From Pedobacter alluvionis (GTDB lineage: Bacteria; Bacteroidota; Bacteroidia; Sphingobacteriales; Sphingobacteriaceae): a stretch of DNA of 64,000 nt. This document shows positions 1-8,676 of the stretch, in pieces. The number at the start of each line of letters is the position of its first letter. The first letter of the stretch is position 1. Location: positions 186,001-250,000 of the forward strand of contig NZ_RCCK01000014.1 in the NCBI RefSeq assembly GCF_003664035.1, in the 5' to 3' direction. The notes under the pieces are model-generated. The model was given only the letters and a program-made list of their open reading frames with translations. It was not told the DNA's origin and ran no database searches. The position numbers were made by a program, and so were the translations under genes.

Positions 1-286
1 TTCTCTCATGTGAAAGCTGAATGGTTTTATCAACATACTCTTCCGCTTTATCTACACTTTTCATCCTCATGTATTGGCGGTAAACTTCCGTCAATATTTT
101 GATTTTAGTGGAATCTGTTTTTAGATTCTTTTGATTTAAACTTAAAAGGCTATCCAGTTTTTTCTGCGGGGCACTCATCTGACCAAAACCTGCCGTACAT
201 AAAAACAAAAAAAGCAGGAACAGCATACTTTTTTTCAAAAAACATACTTTGCTAACAAACTGAGCATGTACAAGATGGAGATTCAT
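1..286 (-). CDS. Partial secreted or membrane protein, N-terminus only
   Basis: This minus-strand reading frame runs off the left edge and only about 95 N-terminal residues are present. It opens with a charged stretch followed by a hydrophobic segment (MLFLLFLFLCTAGFGQ), so it is exported or membrane anchored; an internal ATG just before that segment is an alternative start. The mature part has short helices with the look of a tetratricopeptide array (YRQYMRMKSVDKAEEYVDK). In Bacteroidota such N-termini commonly belong to TPR-containing sensor histidine kinases or LuxR-like regulators, but no catalytic domain lies inside the window, so the function stays open. Confidence 0.6.
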   Translation of the reverse strand, partial: MNLHLVHAQFVSKVCFLKKSMLFLLFLFLCTAGFGQMSAPQKKLDSLLSLNQKNLKTDSTKIKILTEVYRQYMRMKSVDKAEEYVDKTIQLSHER

Positions 287-543
287 TTTCAGATCAAACT
301 AATAATTTGTTTTATCGGAAAATAGTACAAAAAATCTCGAAAATTACAGCATTTCATGTTCGTGATGAGATAAAACATTCTGAAATAGGAATAGGCTATA
401 AAAGTAAATAAAAAAGTGGTCAAAAGACACCCATTTTGTTACCTTTTGATAAAAATCACAATCATTTAAGCATAAAAAGATAATTAACAGACTTTTAACC
501 CTTTAAATTATTCAGACCTTTAAATTTATACCTAACCATCATT

Positions 544-2967
544 TTATTCAAAAATTGAAGGATATTTAGTTGGATTTGCATCGTGCATCATCTGATAGAT
601 GGTTTCAATAACATCATCAACTGATGGTTTACTGAAATAATCACCGTCTGATCCAAATGGTGGACGATGTGCTTTAGCCGATAATGTTTTTGGCTGACCA
701 TCTAAATGGAAATAACCTTTTTGTTCTTCCAGAACCTTTTGCAGGATATATGCAGATGCACCTCCCGGAACATCCTCATCTACTACCAATAATTTATTGG
801 TTTTGGCAAGCGAGTTTACACAAACCTGGGTGGTATCGAAAGGCAAGAGCGTTTGTGGATCAATAATTTCAACCGAAATGCCTAATAAGCTTAATTCTTC
901 TGCTGCTTCCTGAACAATCCTTAATGAAGATCCGTAAGAGATTACGGTAATATCGGTTCCTTCTTCTAAAACCTCTGCTTTGCCTAATGGAACAGTAAAA
1001 TCGCCAACATTACCTGGTAGCTTTTCTTTAAGCCGGTAACCGTTTAAACACTCAATTACTACGGCAGGTTCGTCAGCCCTGAAGAGGGTGTTGTACATAC
1101 CTGCAGCCTGAGTCATATTTCTTGGTACACATAAGTGCATCCCTCTTAAAGCCCCTAAAATCATGCTGATTGGCGAGCCCGAATGCCAGATTCCTTCCAA
1201 TCGATGACCACGGGTACGTACAATAACGGGCGCTTTTTGAATCCCTTTGGTACGATAAGAAAGCGATGCTAAATCGTCGCTAAGTACATTTAATGCGAAA
1301 ATTAAATAATCAAGATATTGTATTTCGGCAATCGGTTTTAGGCCCCTCATGGCTAAGCCAATACCCTGCCCCATAATGGTCATTTCTCTAATTCCGGTAT
1401 CGGTGATTCGCAATTCGCCATATTTAGCCTGCAAACCTGCAAAACCTTGATTTACATCACCAATATTTCCCAGGTCTTCTCCAAAAGCAACTAAACGTGG
1501 ATCGCGGGCAAAGTTTTCGTTAAAGCAAGCATTAAGCACTTCCCTACCGTCAACCATTTTCGATTGCTCATCATAAACAGCATCAACCACTGCGATCATA
1601 TCCGGACTTTCTTTGCCATTGGTATGCAGTTTAGAATTGTATCTGTCGTGATTAAACCTGGATTGCTGCTTGTACCAGGCTAAAAGTTCATTGCGTTCCG
1701 GAGAACTAAGACCTGCCGATAACCGTATGGCTTTTCGTGCAGCCGTAAAAACTTCCCGACGTTGCGCATCGGCAGTTGACGTCAGATTTGCAGCAATTTT
1801 AGCCAGTTCAGGCTGATGTTTAGCCATACTGCTAATTAAATCAACAACTTGTTTTTGTTCTGGTTTAATACTATCCAAAAACTCATTCCAGGCTTCCTTT
1901 TGTGCATTACGTACAAAAACCTTTGCATTCTTTTCAACCTCTGCAATTTCCTCTTCGGTTGCTACCGCCGATTCGAGCATCCAGGCGCGCATTTTCTGAA
2001 TACAATCGTATTCTGTTTCCCAGGATAACCGGTCTTTTGATTTGTACCTTTCATGCGAACCAGAGGTAGAATGCCCCTGAGGCTGAGTAAGTTCGGTAAC
2101 GTGAATTAAAACAGGTACATGTTCCTCTCTGCAAACATTTATCGCTTTTTCATATACCTCGCATAAAGCCGGATAATCCCAGCCTTTCACCTTATAAATT
2201 TCATAACCTGGTTGATCAGCATTACGCTGAAAACCTTTTAAAACCTCAGATATATCTTCTTTGGTAGTCTGATATTTTGCCGGAACTGAAATACCATAGG
2301 CATCATCCCAAATAGAAACGGCCATCGGTATCTGTAAAACACCCGCCGCATTAATGGCTTCGAAAAATACCCCCTCCGAAGTTGATGCATTTCCGATAGT
2401 ACCAAAAGCAACTTCATTTCCGTTTACAGAAAAGTGTTTTAAATAATCGAGTTCTTTATTTTGTCTAAATAATTTCGAAGCATAAGCTAAACCTACCAAA
2501 CGGGCCATCTGGCCTCCAGTTGGAGAAATATCAGATGAGCAGTTTTTAATCTGCGTTAAATCGTTCCAGCTGCCATCTTCATTAACAGATTTTGTTGCAA
2601 AATGACAATTCATTTGTCTTCCCCCCGAAAACGGATCAGCTCCATCTGTTGGATTGGCATAAAGTTGTGCAAAAAATTCCTTGATGGTAGAAATACCGGT
2701 TGCAAAGGCGAAAGTTTGATCGCGGTAATAACCCGAGCGCCAATCGCCGTTTTTAAAGGCTCTCGCCATAGCCAACTGCGGAACCTCTTTACCATCGCCA
2801 AAAATGCCAAATTTAGCCTTCCCTGTTAATACTTCTCTACGGCCTAAAACACTGGCCTGCCTACTTTCAAAGGCTATTTTATAGTCATTTATAACGATCG
2901 ATTTAAAATCGTTAAAACTGAGTTCAGAAGCATCAATAGCGTTGGTCATCAATTTTTCATTCGGCAT
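544..2967 (-). CDS. Fused alpha/beta E1 component of a 2-oxo acid dehydrogenase (thiamine-dependent)
   Basis: About 807 residues combine both E1 subunits in one chain. The N-terminal half is the thiamine-diphosphate-binding alpha part: a GNASTSEGVFFEA stretch near residue 195 followed by SIWDDAYGIS takes the place of the usual GDG..NN motif. After a helical linker, the beta part begins near residue 475 (DGREVLNACFNENFARDPR) and includes the pyrimidine-binding region and a transketolase C-terminal domain (LLVVDEDVPGGAS). The enzyme decarboxylates a 2-oxo acid, probably branched-chain or pyruvate-like, and passes the acyl group to an E2 lipoyl protein that is not in this window. The ATG at 2967 is preferred to an upstream TTG because a TATATTTG -7 box at 2990-2997 predicts a transcript starting near 2983. 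Substrate specificity cannot be read from sequence. Confidence 0.9.
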   Translation of the reverse strand: MPNEKLMTNAIDASELSFNDFKSIVINDYKIAFESRQASVLGRREVLTGKAKFGIFGDGKEVPQLAMARAFKNGDWRSGYYRDQTFAFATGISTIKEFFAQLYANPTDGADPFSGGRQMNCHFATKSVNEDGSWNDLTQIKNCSSDISPTGGQMARLVGLAYASKLFRQNKELDYLKHFSVNGNEVAFGTIGNASTSEGVFFEAINAAGVLQIPMAVSIWDDAYGISVPAKYQTTKEDISEVLKGFQRNADQPGYEIYKVKGWDYPALCEVYEKAINVCREEHVPVLIHVTELTQPQGHSTSGSHERYKSKDRLSWETEYDCIQKMRAWMLESAVATEEEIAEVEKNAKVFVRNAQKEAWNEFLDSIKPEQKQVVDLISSMAKHQPELAKIAANLTSTADAQRREVFTAARKAIRLSAGLSSPERNELLAWYKQQSRFNHDRYNSKLHTNGKESPDMIAVVDAVYDEQSKMVDGREVLNACFNENFARDPRLVAFGEDLGNIGDVNQGFAGLQAKYGELRITDTGIREMTIMGQGIGLAMRGLKPIAEIQYLDYLIFALNVLSDDLASLSYRTKGIQKAPVIVRTRGHRLEGIWHSGSPISMILGALRGMHLCVPRNMTQAAGMYNTLFRADEPAVVIECLNGYRLKEKLPGNVGDFTVPLGKAEVLEEGTDITVISYGSSLRIVQEAAEELSLLGISVEIIDPQTLLPFDTTQVCVNSLAKTNKLLVVDEDVPGGASAYILQKVLEEQKGYFHLDGQPKTLSAKAHRPPFGSDGDYFSKPSVDDVIETIYQMMHDANPTKYPSIFE

Positions 2968-2989
2968 AGTAATCAAAGATTGGTTGCGG

Positions 2990-2997
2990 CAAATATA
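2990..2997 (-). promoter_or_regulatory. -7 promoter box for the E1 gene
   Basis: The minus strand reads TATATTTG, a full match to the Bacteroidota -7 consensus TAnnTTTG. It lies about 22 bases before the ATG at 2967, giving a leader of roughly 15 nt. The -33 box is not clear. Confidence 0.6.
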
Positions 2998-3072
2998 GAC
3001 AAAATTAAAAGTTTGCCTTTAACCTCTATTGTAAAATTATATATCGGTTTGCAAAATATATTTGGAATAGTT

Positions 3073-3101
3073 TTTGTTTTAATAGGAAAACATTAAATTT
3101 G
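3073..3101 (+). promoter_or_regulatory. Promoter of the DUF1573 gene
   Basis: A TTTG at 3073-3076 and TAAATTTG at 3094-3101 are separated by 17 bases, fitting the Bacteroidota -33/-7 pattern. Transcription would start near 3108, about 30 bases before the gene. Confidence 0.55.
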
Positions 3102-3138
3102 TTTTAGAATTTTTAAAAATAAATTACAGCCACATAAC

Positions 3139-3531
3139 ATGAAAAAGATCTTAGTATTATTCGCTTTTGTTTTAGGTTTTGGTGTTGCAGTAAATGCACA
3201 AACCAAGCCTGCAGAGTTTAAATTTGAATCGGAAACTCACGATTTCGGTAAAATTGTTTTGAACAAACCAGTAACTTACGATTTTAAATACACCAACGTT
3301 GGCGAAGCGCCTTTAATTATCACCAAAGCTGAAGCTAGTTGTGGATGTACAGTACCTAAATACACTTCTACCCCATTAAAAAAAGGTGAAACCGGTGTAA
3401 TTTCGGTAACGTTTAACGCTGCTGCAGGTCCTTCTACTTTTTCGAAAGCCGTAACCATTACTTCAAATGCTAAAACACCAATTAAAGTGCTTTACATCAA
3501 AGGTGAAACAGTTGCCGCAAGTTCTAAATAA
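3139..3531 (+). CDS. Secreted DUF1573 domain protein
   Basis: This 130-residue protein has a clear signal peptide (MKKILVLFAFVLGFGVAVNA, cleavage after the NAQ region) followed by a single Ig-like DUF1573 domain. The family hallmarks are visible: THDFGKI near the start of the domain, FKYTNVGEAPL, then the SCGCTVPKYT motif with two cysteines, and a closing beta strand (VLYIKGE). DUF1573 proteins are very common exported proteins of Bacteroidota; the molecular role is not established. The gene has its own promoter and a strong terminator directly behind it, so it is probably monocistronic. Confidence 0.92.
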   Translation: MKKILVLFAFVLGFGVAVNAQTKPAEFKFESETHDFGKIVLNKPVTYDFKYTNVGEAPLIITKAEASCGCTVPKYTSTPLKKGETGVISVTFNAAAGPSTFSKAVTITSNAKTPIKVLYIKGETVAASSK

Positions 3532-3551
3532 TTTTTTAAACGATAATATTT

Positions 3552-3583
3552 AAAAAGTCCCGATTTTCATCGGGACTTTTTTA
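3552..3583 (+). terminator. Intrinsic terminator after the DUF1573 gene
   Basis: A perfect 13-bp stem (3552-3564 with 3569-3581; core AGTCCCGAT / ATCGGGACT) with a 4-base loop runs into a T tract. The same T tract overlaps the -7 box of the next gene. Confidence 0.9.
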
Positions 3584-3589
3584 TTTTTG
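3582..3589 (+). promoter_or_regulatory. -7 box placed for a leaderless aminotransferase mRNA
   Basis: TATTTTTG ends only 4 bases before the ATG at 3594. If it works at the usual distance, transcription starts at or within a base or two of the start codon. Confidence 0.45.
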
Positions 3590-3593
3590 TGCC

Positions 3594-4793
3594 ATGCCAA
3601 AAATTTCACAAAAGGGTGTGCAGATGCCTGCATCACCAATCAGAAAGTTAACCCCATTTGCAGATCAAGCTAAAAAAGATGGTAAAAAAGTTTTCCATTT
3701 AAATATTGGTCAGCCAGATATAGAAACACCTGAAGGAATGTTAAACGCCATCAAAAACATTGATTTTAATGTTTGGGCCTATACTCCATCAGAAGGTACA
3801 CTTGCATACCGTTTAAAACTTACCGAATATTACAATAAACTGGGTTACAATATTACTCCCGAAAATATACTGGTAACAGTTGGTGGCTCTGAAGCCATCA
3901 CCATTGCCATGCAAACCTGCGTAAACGAGGGTGATGAAATTATTATCCCAGAACCTTTTTATGCCAACTACAATGGCTTTGCCTGTATGAGCAACGTGGT
4001 GGTAAAACCAATCCTTTCTTTCATTGAAAATGGTTTTGCATTACCACCGATTGCCGAATTCGAAAAATTAATCACTGAAAAGACCAAAGCAATTATTATC
4101 TGTAACCCTAATAACCCAACTGGTTATTTATATTCAAGGGAAGAATTAGAGGCTTTAAAAACGCTGTGTGTTAAATACGATCTGTTTTTATTCTCTGACG
4201 AAGCTTATCGTGAATTCTGTTACGATGGAAGGGAATTTATCTCACCAATGCATTTAGATGGTTTAGATGAAAATGTGGTGATTATGGATACGGTTTCTAA
4301 ACGTTACAGTGCTTGTGGTGCACGTTTAGGCTGTTTAATTACCAAAAACAAAGAAGTTATTTCATCAGGATTAAAATTTGCGCAGGCAAGATTAAGTCCA
4401 GGCATGGTTGAACAGATTGCTGGTGCAGCAGCAATAGATACCCCAGATAGTTATTTTGAAAAAGTAAATACCGAATATACTTTACGCCGTGATACTTTGG
4501 TTGGTCGGTTAAATAATATTGAAGGTGTTTTCTGTCCTAATCCTGGAGGAGCATTTTACGTAGTGGCAAAATTCCCTATTGATGATGCTGATAAATTCTG
4601 TCAGTGGATTTTGGAGGATTTTAACCATAATAACCAAACGGTAATGATGGCCCCTGCAACTGGCTTCTACTCTACCCCTGGTTCTGGTAAAAACGAAGTT
4701 CGTATGGCATACGTATTAAATACCGATGATTTAAATGCAGCTATGGATTGTCTGGAAGTAGCATTGAAACAATATCCGGGAAGAGTAGGTTAA
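3594..4793 (+). CDS. Class I/II PLP-dependent aminotransferase (aspartate-aminotransferase-like)
   Basis: The 399 residues have the full fold type I aminotransferase layout. NPNNPTG at 171-177 and SDEAYREF near 201 bind the cofactor, and SKRYSACGARLG places the Schiff-base lysine at residue 236; GGSEAI near 97 holds the cofactor phosphate region. A conserved arginine that would bind the substrate carboxylate is plausible in the C-terminal EVRMAYVLN segment. The family interconverts amino and 2-oxo acids, most often aspartate or aromatic acids, and the exact substrate cannot be read here. The start codon sits 4 bases behind a TATTTTTG box, which suggests a leaderless message. Confidence 0.9.
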   Translation: MPKISQKGVQMPASPIRKLTPFADQAKKDGKKVFHLNIGQPDIETPEGMLNAIKNIDFNVWAYTPSEGTLAYRLKLTEYYNKLGYNITPENILVTVGGSEAITIAMQTCVNEGDEIIIPEPFYANYNGFACMSNVVVKPILSFIENGFALPPIAEFEKLITEKTKAIIICNPNNPTGYLYSREELEALKTLCVKYDLFLFSDEAYREFCYDGREFISPMHLDGLDENVVIMDTVSKRYSACGARLGCLITKNKEVISSGLKFAQARLSPGMVEQIAGAAAIDTPDSYFEKVNTEYTLRRDTLVGRLNNIEGVFCPNPGGAFYVVAKFPIDDADKFCQWILEDFNHNNQTVMMAPATGFYSTPGSGKNEVRMAYVLNTDDLNAAMDCLEVALKQYPGRVG

Positions 4794-4805
4794 TTGTATA
4801 AATTA

Positions 4806-4859
4806 TTAAACCGATTAATTGTTGAACAAAGGTTCAGTTCAAGCAATTAATCGGTTTAA
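4806..4859 (+). terminator. Long hairpin after the aminotransferase gene
   Basis: A perfect 16-bp stem (4806-4821 with 4844-4859; core AAACCGATTAATTG) encloses a further 6-bp stem (TTGAAC 4822-4827 with GTTCAA 4837-4842). No T tract follows, so it may be a weak terminator or an mRNA 3'-end stabiliser. Confidence 0.6.
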
Positions 4860-5047
4860 ACAGTTAAGAATTACAGTTAATGTTGTATATTCTACGTATA
4901 ATCAATATGCAATAAGCCTAAATAATAGCAAAAGTAGAATGAAAAGAGTTTTATTCCGCCTATTCATCACTTCTGATATATGTAGTTTAATCTGATAGCC
5001 ACTCTATTTTAGTAAAACAATAAGCGAGCTGCAGTGGTTTTGAGATC

Positions 5048-5317
5048 ATGACAGCATTTAACATTGAAATAGACCATAATGATCAAGCGATCACCCTTAC
5101 CATTATCCCAAAAGCTGATTATTTTAAGATTGTTTATTTAGGAGACCTTTTAGGCGCAATAAAAAAACAGGAATCTGACTGGATCTTACTAAAAGCAGAA
5201 GAGATCGAGCCTGGGGAACTAGTACCATTTAAATTGACAGAAAAAGGCTATCATCTCTCTCTAGGTGTCGCCGAGATCAACCAGATCTCAGGCGCAATTG
5301 AAAACCACTTAAAATAG
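5048..5317 (+). CDS. Small hypothetical protein
   Basis: The 89-residue product has no signal peptide or membrane segment and is acidic. It starts with alternating hydrophobic residues that look like beta strands (FNIEIDHNDQAITLTIIP) and ends in a short helix. I recognise no domain. It stands alone between the aminotransferase and the RteC-like gene. Coding character (normal codon use, clear ATG) supports a real gene, but no role can be given. Confidence 0.6.
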   Translation: MTAFNIEIDHNDQAITLTIIPKADYFKIVYLGDLLGAIKKQESDWILLKAEEIEPGELVPFKLTEKGYHLSLGVAEINQISGAIENHLK

Positions 5318-5620
5318 TTAGAACAACATAGAATTCAATGCACTCAAAAAAATGAGTTAGTGACGTCTATTTTCTACCTATTCCATTCCTTATTTCCCAA
5401 ATACCTCTGTTGGCATTTTAGCACAAATCCACACTGCCTTTCTGCTTTCATCAAACTTACGACCATGGGTAATATTTTCCTTAGTAAATAATATTTGTCT
5501 TTATGTGTGCCCAAAATGAATGTCATTGAATAGCTCAGCCTACTCAAATGACATGCTAGTATCTTTCAAACGTTGCTAAAATCAAGTTTCACCACGTTAA
5601 CGCCTCGTTTTACCACGTTA

Positions 5621-6826
5621 ATGCAAAAAGAAAAAACTAAAAACCTAGAATTAAGTAATTGGCTACCAGGCAAAATGATGTACGAACTTATCAGCTTCAG
5701 GGAAATAATTTTAGATACCATTAAAGTGGGAGCAGTACATCAATGCCCAGGTAAGGAACTTCAAAATAAAATTTTAAAGGAAAGTAAACGAATAATCAGT
5801 TCCATTCAGCATAATGTAACACAAATAGCGCCTGATAGATCAAAGGCCTATATCAGACAACATCAACACGGGCTGGTACAATTAATGGATGAGTTAGCAG
5901 CCATGGTGGATGAGGATAACCTGAACACTTGCCAAAAAAACAAAAATAAAGAAATTAGTAGCATAATAAACCTACTCAACCAAATGGTTTTGGATATTCA
6001 GCAGTATCTGCCCTATTATTTCGACTATGATTGCGCCGTTCCCATAACTACCCAAAAACAACTGTTAGTAAATATTGCAGAAAATTCCAGTCAGATCCTG
6101 AAAAACCTTGAAGAACTGCATGCCAATAATGAAATCATCATTGTTTTAAAGCATATCTTCGAACACCTCAATAGCAGCCCAGGCCATTTCACTTTCGAAC
6201 AGGCTATATATTTACATGATTTTTTTGAGTCGCTTGAAATAGCATTGAATAAATCCCTACCTTCTTTAACGATGCAAGGGATTATTGTACTGCTCGTCTC
6301 CTTAAATTTTAATCATCCATATTTTTATCATTCCTGCTGCAGCCATTTTAATCATGAACTTCAAAAATGCGAAAGCATTAGCGAGCAATATAGATTAATT
6401 CATTTCTTTAAAAAGCTTATTGGGCAGGTTTTTAAAACCATAAGCATACCATATAATAGAAATTTGTCCAATATTGACGAATCATTACTAAGGTATATTG
6501 AAAGTGAAATTAGCTACCTCAAATCAATAGATTCTATAGCTGAAGACCTGAGTCGCGGAGGTATTTTAGATAGCAATTTTAAAGTAACCTTTACGGTAAG
6601 ACAACTTGCAATATTCATCCACCTACAAGTTGAGGCCGGCATCATCACAACGCAGAGTCCCAAGTCACTTCATCAATACATTACGAAACATTATAGTAGT
6701 GTAGAACAAGATACTATATCAGAAAAAAGCTTTAAAAACGCTTACTATGGGAATATTGGAAAGGATGTTGAAAAAGTGATCGACAAGATTGTCGCCATGT
6801 TGGCCATTGCCCAAGAAAAATACTAA
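5621..6826 (+). CDS. RteC-like regulatory protein
   Basis: About 401 residues, largely helical. The N-terminal part (MYELISFREIILDTIKVGAVHQCPG) and the C-terminal block (FTVRQLAIFIHLQVEAGII, then KSLHQYITKHYSS and KSFKNAYYG) resemble RteC, the helical regulator of Bacteroides conjugative transposons, and related orphan proteins of Pedobacter. RteC-type proteins bind DNA upstream of target operons through C-terminal helices. The ATG at 5621 is preferred over an upstream TTG at 5573. Two direct copies of ACCACGTTAA (5591-5600 and 5612-5621) sit right before and into this start and could be a binding site. The gene ends 4 bases inside the convergent small gene. Family assignment is moderate. Confidence 0.6.
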   Translation: MQKEKTKNLELSNWLPGKMMYELISFREIILDTIKVGAVHQCPGKELQNKILKESKRIISSIQHNVTQIAPDRSKAYIRQHQHGLVQLMDELAAMVDEDNLNTCQKNKNKEISSIINLLNQMVLDIQQYLPYYFDYDCAVPITTQKQLLVNIAENSSQILKNLEELHANNEIIIVLKHIFEHLNSSPGHFTFEQAIYLHDFFESLEIALNKSLPSLTMQGIIVLLVSLNFNHPYFYHSCCSHFNHELQKCESISEQYRLIHFFKKLIGQVFKTISIPYNRNLSNIDESLLRYIESEISYLKSIDSIAEDLSRGGILDSNFKVTFTVRQLAIFIHLQVEAGIITTQSPKSLHQYITKHYSSVEQDTISEKSFKNAYYGNIGKDVEKVIDKIVAMLAIAQEKY

Positions 6827-7053
6827 CCAATAAGATTTAACAAACCCTTCCTGCGTAAAAAATCAATAAATTCAAAATACCAGTGCTCTGAATAATCATC
6901 CAGTTCATGTAATTCTTTTTGGCGGGTTCCAATAATATCCTGAAGTGTGAAAAAACCCATTAGTTTACTTCTAAGCTTAAAATTCTCGGATAGTGGAAGT
7001 TCTGCGATTGGCAGATTAAGTAGAAAGTGATTTGACTGAAAAAAACTATCCAT
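6823..7053 (-). CDS. Small protein resembling the RNA polymerase alpha C-terminal domain
   Basis: The 76-residue product contains the pattern PIAELPLSENFKLRSKL, then MGFFTLQDII, then an end helix FIDFLRRKGLLNLIG. This spacing (IxxLxLSxRxxxxLxxxxxxTxxDL ... FxxxLxxxGL) matches the helix-hairpin-helix alpha-CTD of RNA polymerase. Real alpha subunits carry it after an N-terminal domain that is absent here, so this is a free-standing domain. It might bind AT-rich upstream DNA or interact with the transcription machinery. It overlaps the 3' end of the RteC-like gene by 4 bases in convergent orientation. Confidence 0.55.
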   Translation of the reverse strand: MDSFFQSNHFLLNLPIAELPLSENFKLRSKLMGFFTLQDIIGTRQKELHELDDYSEHWYFEFIDFLRRKGLLNLIG

Positions 7054-7090
7054 AAAAAGCGTGGGTTAACCCGATATCCGCTTTAGAGGC

Positions 7091-7182
7091 ACCGCAAAAT
7101 GCCCAGACACAAGATAAACAGGCACCCACGCGTAGCGTAGGCAACCATCTATTTTTTCCTGTGTCTTTTGAAGTTTTGCGGT
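7091..7182. repeat. Imperfect inverted repeat in the gap before the Crp-like gene
   Basis: ACCGCAAAA at 7091-7099 is answered by TTTTGCGGT at 7174-7182, and AGACAC at 7105-7110 by GTGTCT at 7161-7166. The arms are offset, so the stem would have internal loops. The centre holds GCGTAGCGTAGG. The rest of the 7054-7373 gap shows nothing clear. Confidence 0.5.
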
Positions 7183-7373
7183 TTTCTAAAACAGTAAAAT
7201 AGCTATTGCTACAATATCAAATATGTAATTAATTTTTATTTCATGGCTCAAATATAATAGTTCTGAGACTTTTATTCCTCTAAAACAAAAAAATAAAGGG
7301 GTTGCCAGAGGTTGCGCCAACAGCAACTTGACAAACTTATAAATATGCATTTCTTTGGCCTTAAAAACAGATT

Positions 7374-7964
7374 ATGGAAAAAGAACAGTACCTCTCCAAA
7401 TTATCGTCCTATCAAAAACTTTCGGTAGGCCTCAGCGCATATCTTAATTATGCTATGCACCAAACTAATTTTAGTAAAATGGAAAAAATTTCGCTCGAAA
7501 GTATGGAGCCTGACAGTTTTTATTACCTGGCCAAAGGCAATGGTAGATTATTTGTTTATGATGCCGAAAACGAGCAAGAAATCACCATTCTGTTCTTCCA
7601 GGCTCAAGATATGCTACCGGAGCTAAAATCGATCTCTAAGTATGTTAAAGGGCAGCTTTTTATGCAATTCCTGAAAGACAGCGAACTAATTAGCATACCG
7701 AATAACCACACTAAAAACATACACAAGTTATTCCACGAATCAGCCACTTTAATTGCCGAAATAAATGCAGAACTACTTGTAAAAATAATCATCGTATCTA
7801 CTGGATTAAAAATCCAGGATGCTGACCAGCGACTGCATAAATTATTAGAATCTTTTCCGACTGTTTTTAGCCAAACTGCAGTAAAAGATGTTGCATCATA
7901 CCTGGGAATTCATAGCAGTACTTTGAGTGCGATGAGAAATAAAAGCAAGAAACATACGCGATAA
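7374..7964 (+). CDS. Crp/Fnr-family transcription regulator
   Basis: The 196 residues have a divergent cyclic-nucleotide-binding-like beta domain in the first 120 residues (ISLESMEPDSFYYLAKGNGRLFVYD, then EITILFFQAQDM), a long dimer helix, and a C-terminal helix-turn-helix (AVKDVASYLGIHSSTLSAMRNK). The classic cAMP-contact motif is not recognisable, so the ligand may be absent or different. It opens a cassette whose following genes code for a MauE-like protein and a DUF6520 peptide, facing a SusCD operon. In Pedobacter this gene order recurs, which suggests, by inference only, that the protein controls the cassette. Confidence 0.8.
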   Translation: MEKEQYLSKLSSYQKLSVGLSAYLNYAMHQTNFSKMEKISLESMEPDSFYYLAKGNGRLFVYDAENEQEITILFFQAQDMLPELKSISKYVKGQLFMQFLKDSELISIPNNHTKNIHKLFHESATLIAEINAELLVKIIIVSTGLKIQDADQRLHKLLESFPTVFSQTAVKDVASYLGIHSSTLSAMRNKSKKHTR

Positions 7965-8108
7965 TTTAAGTTACCCTTTGCCAAAATACCATTAAAACCC
8001 ACTTAGCGGTGATCGTTTCTCTACAAGATACCAGTTTTTACCACTTAGATGTGGGGCGATTTTGAATACAATAATCCAATTTCGGAATAGCAAAAGAAAA
8101 TATCGGAT

Positions 8109-8546
8109 ATGAGGATCGACACCAAGGCAACGGTACTACAAGTTATTTCTGCAGCATTCATTTTATTATGGATCTACACCGCAGGCAGTAAGCTTTCCAG
8201 CTTTGAAAACTACAGGTTGGAAATGCAACACCAGGTTTTCAGCCCGATGGTATCAGAAATACTTATCTACATTATACCAGCCGTTGAAATACTCGCAGCA
8301 TTATTACTATTGTTCCAAAAAACCAATAAAACGGGAATGATCTTTTCAGCCCTACTCATGACCGCCTTTACCATCTACATCGTACTCATCATCTCGGACT
8401 ATTTCCCAAAAGTGCCATGCACCTGTGGTGGGGTAATCCGAGTCTTAGGCTGGAAAGCCCACCTTGTATTCAATTTGATCTTTTTAAGCGCGGCAATCCT
8501 TGCACTATATAACACACCAAAGCGGGAGGTAAGTGACAAAGAGTAA
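8109..8546 (+). CDS. MauE/DoxX-type redox-associated membrane protein
   Basis: The 145 residues form four hydrophobic segments (near 8-26, 48-68, 76-97 and 113-133). Between the third and fourth lies KVPCTCGG with cysteines 104 and 106, the pattern of MauE-like proteins that help make disulfides in exported partners. The gene lies 144 bases after the Crp-like regulator and just ahead of the DUF6520 gene, and the opposite-strand cassette contains TlpA-like thioredoxins. A joint role in disulfide chemistry at the envelope is reasonable but inferred. Confidence 0.8.
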   Translation: MRIDTKATVLQVISAAFILLWIYTAGSKLSSFENYRLEMQHQVFSPMVSEILIYIIPAVEILAALLLLFQKTNKTGMIFSALLMTAFTIYIVLIISDYFPKVPCTCGGVIRVLGWKAHLVFNLIFLSAAILALYNTPKREVSDKE

Positions 8547-8676
8547 CAGACAACCTGGGCCTAGCCAGCCCAAAATAGAAGAACCACAAAGTCCGATGGC
8601 CAAAAACAAAAGGAAAAAACATAAACCGGCCAGCTGCCTGGGCCCAACCGTCAGGCAGAAAATTTAAACTAAAAAC

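Noticed and set aside
8533..8667. A 44-codon frame from GTG between the MauE-like and DUF6520 genes
   Set aside because: It starts inside the end of the previous gene with a badly placed ribosome site and encodes a low-complexity basic peptide. It is probably the DUF6520 leader.
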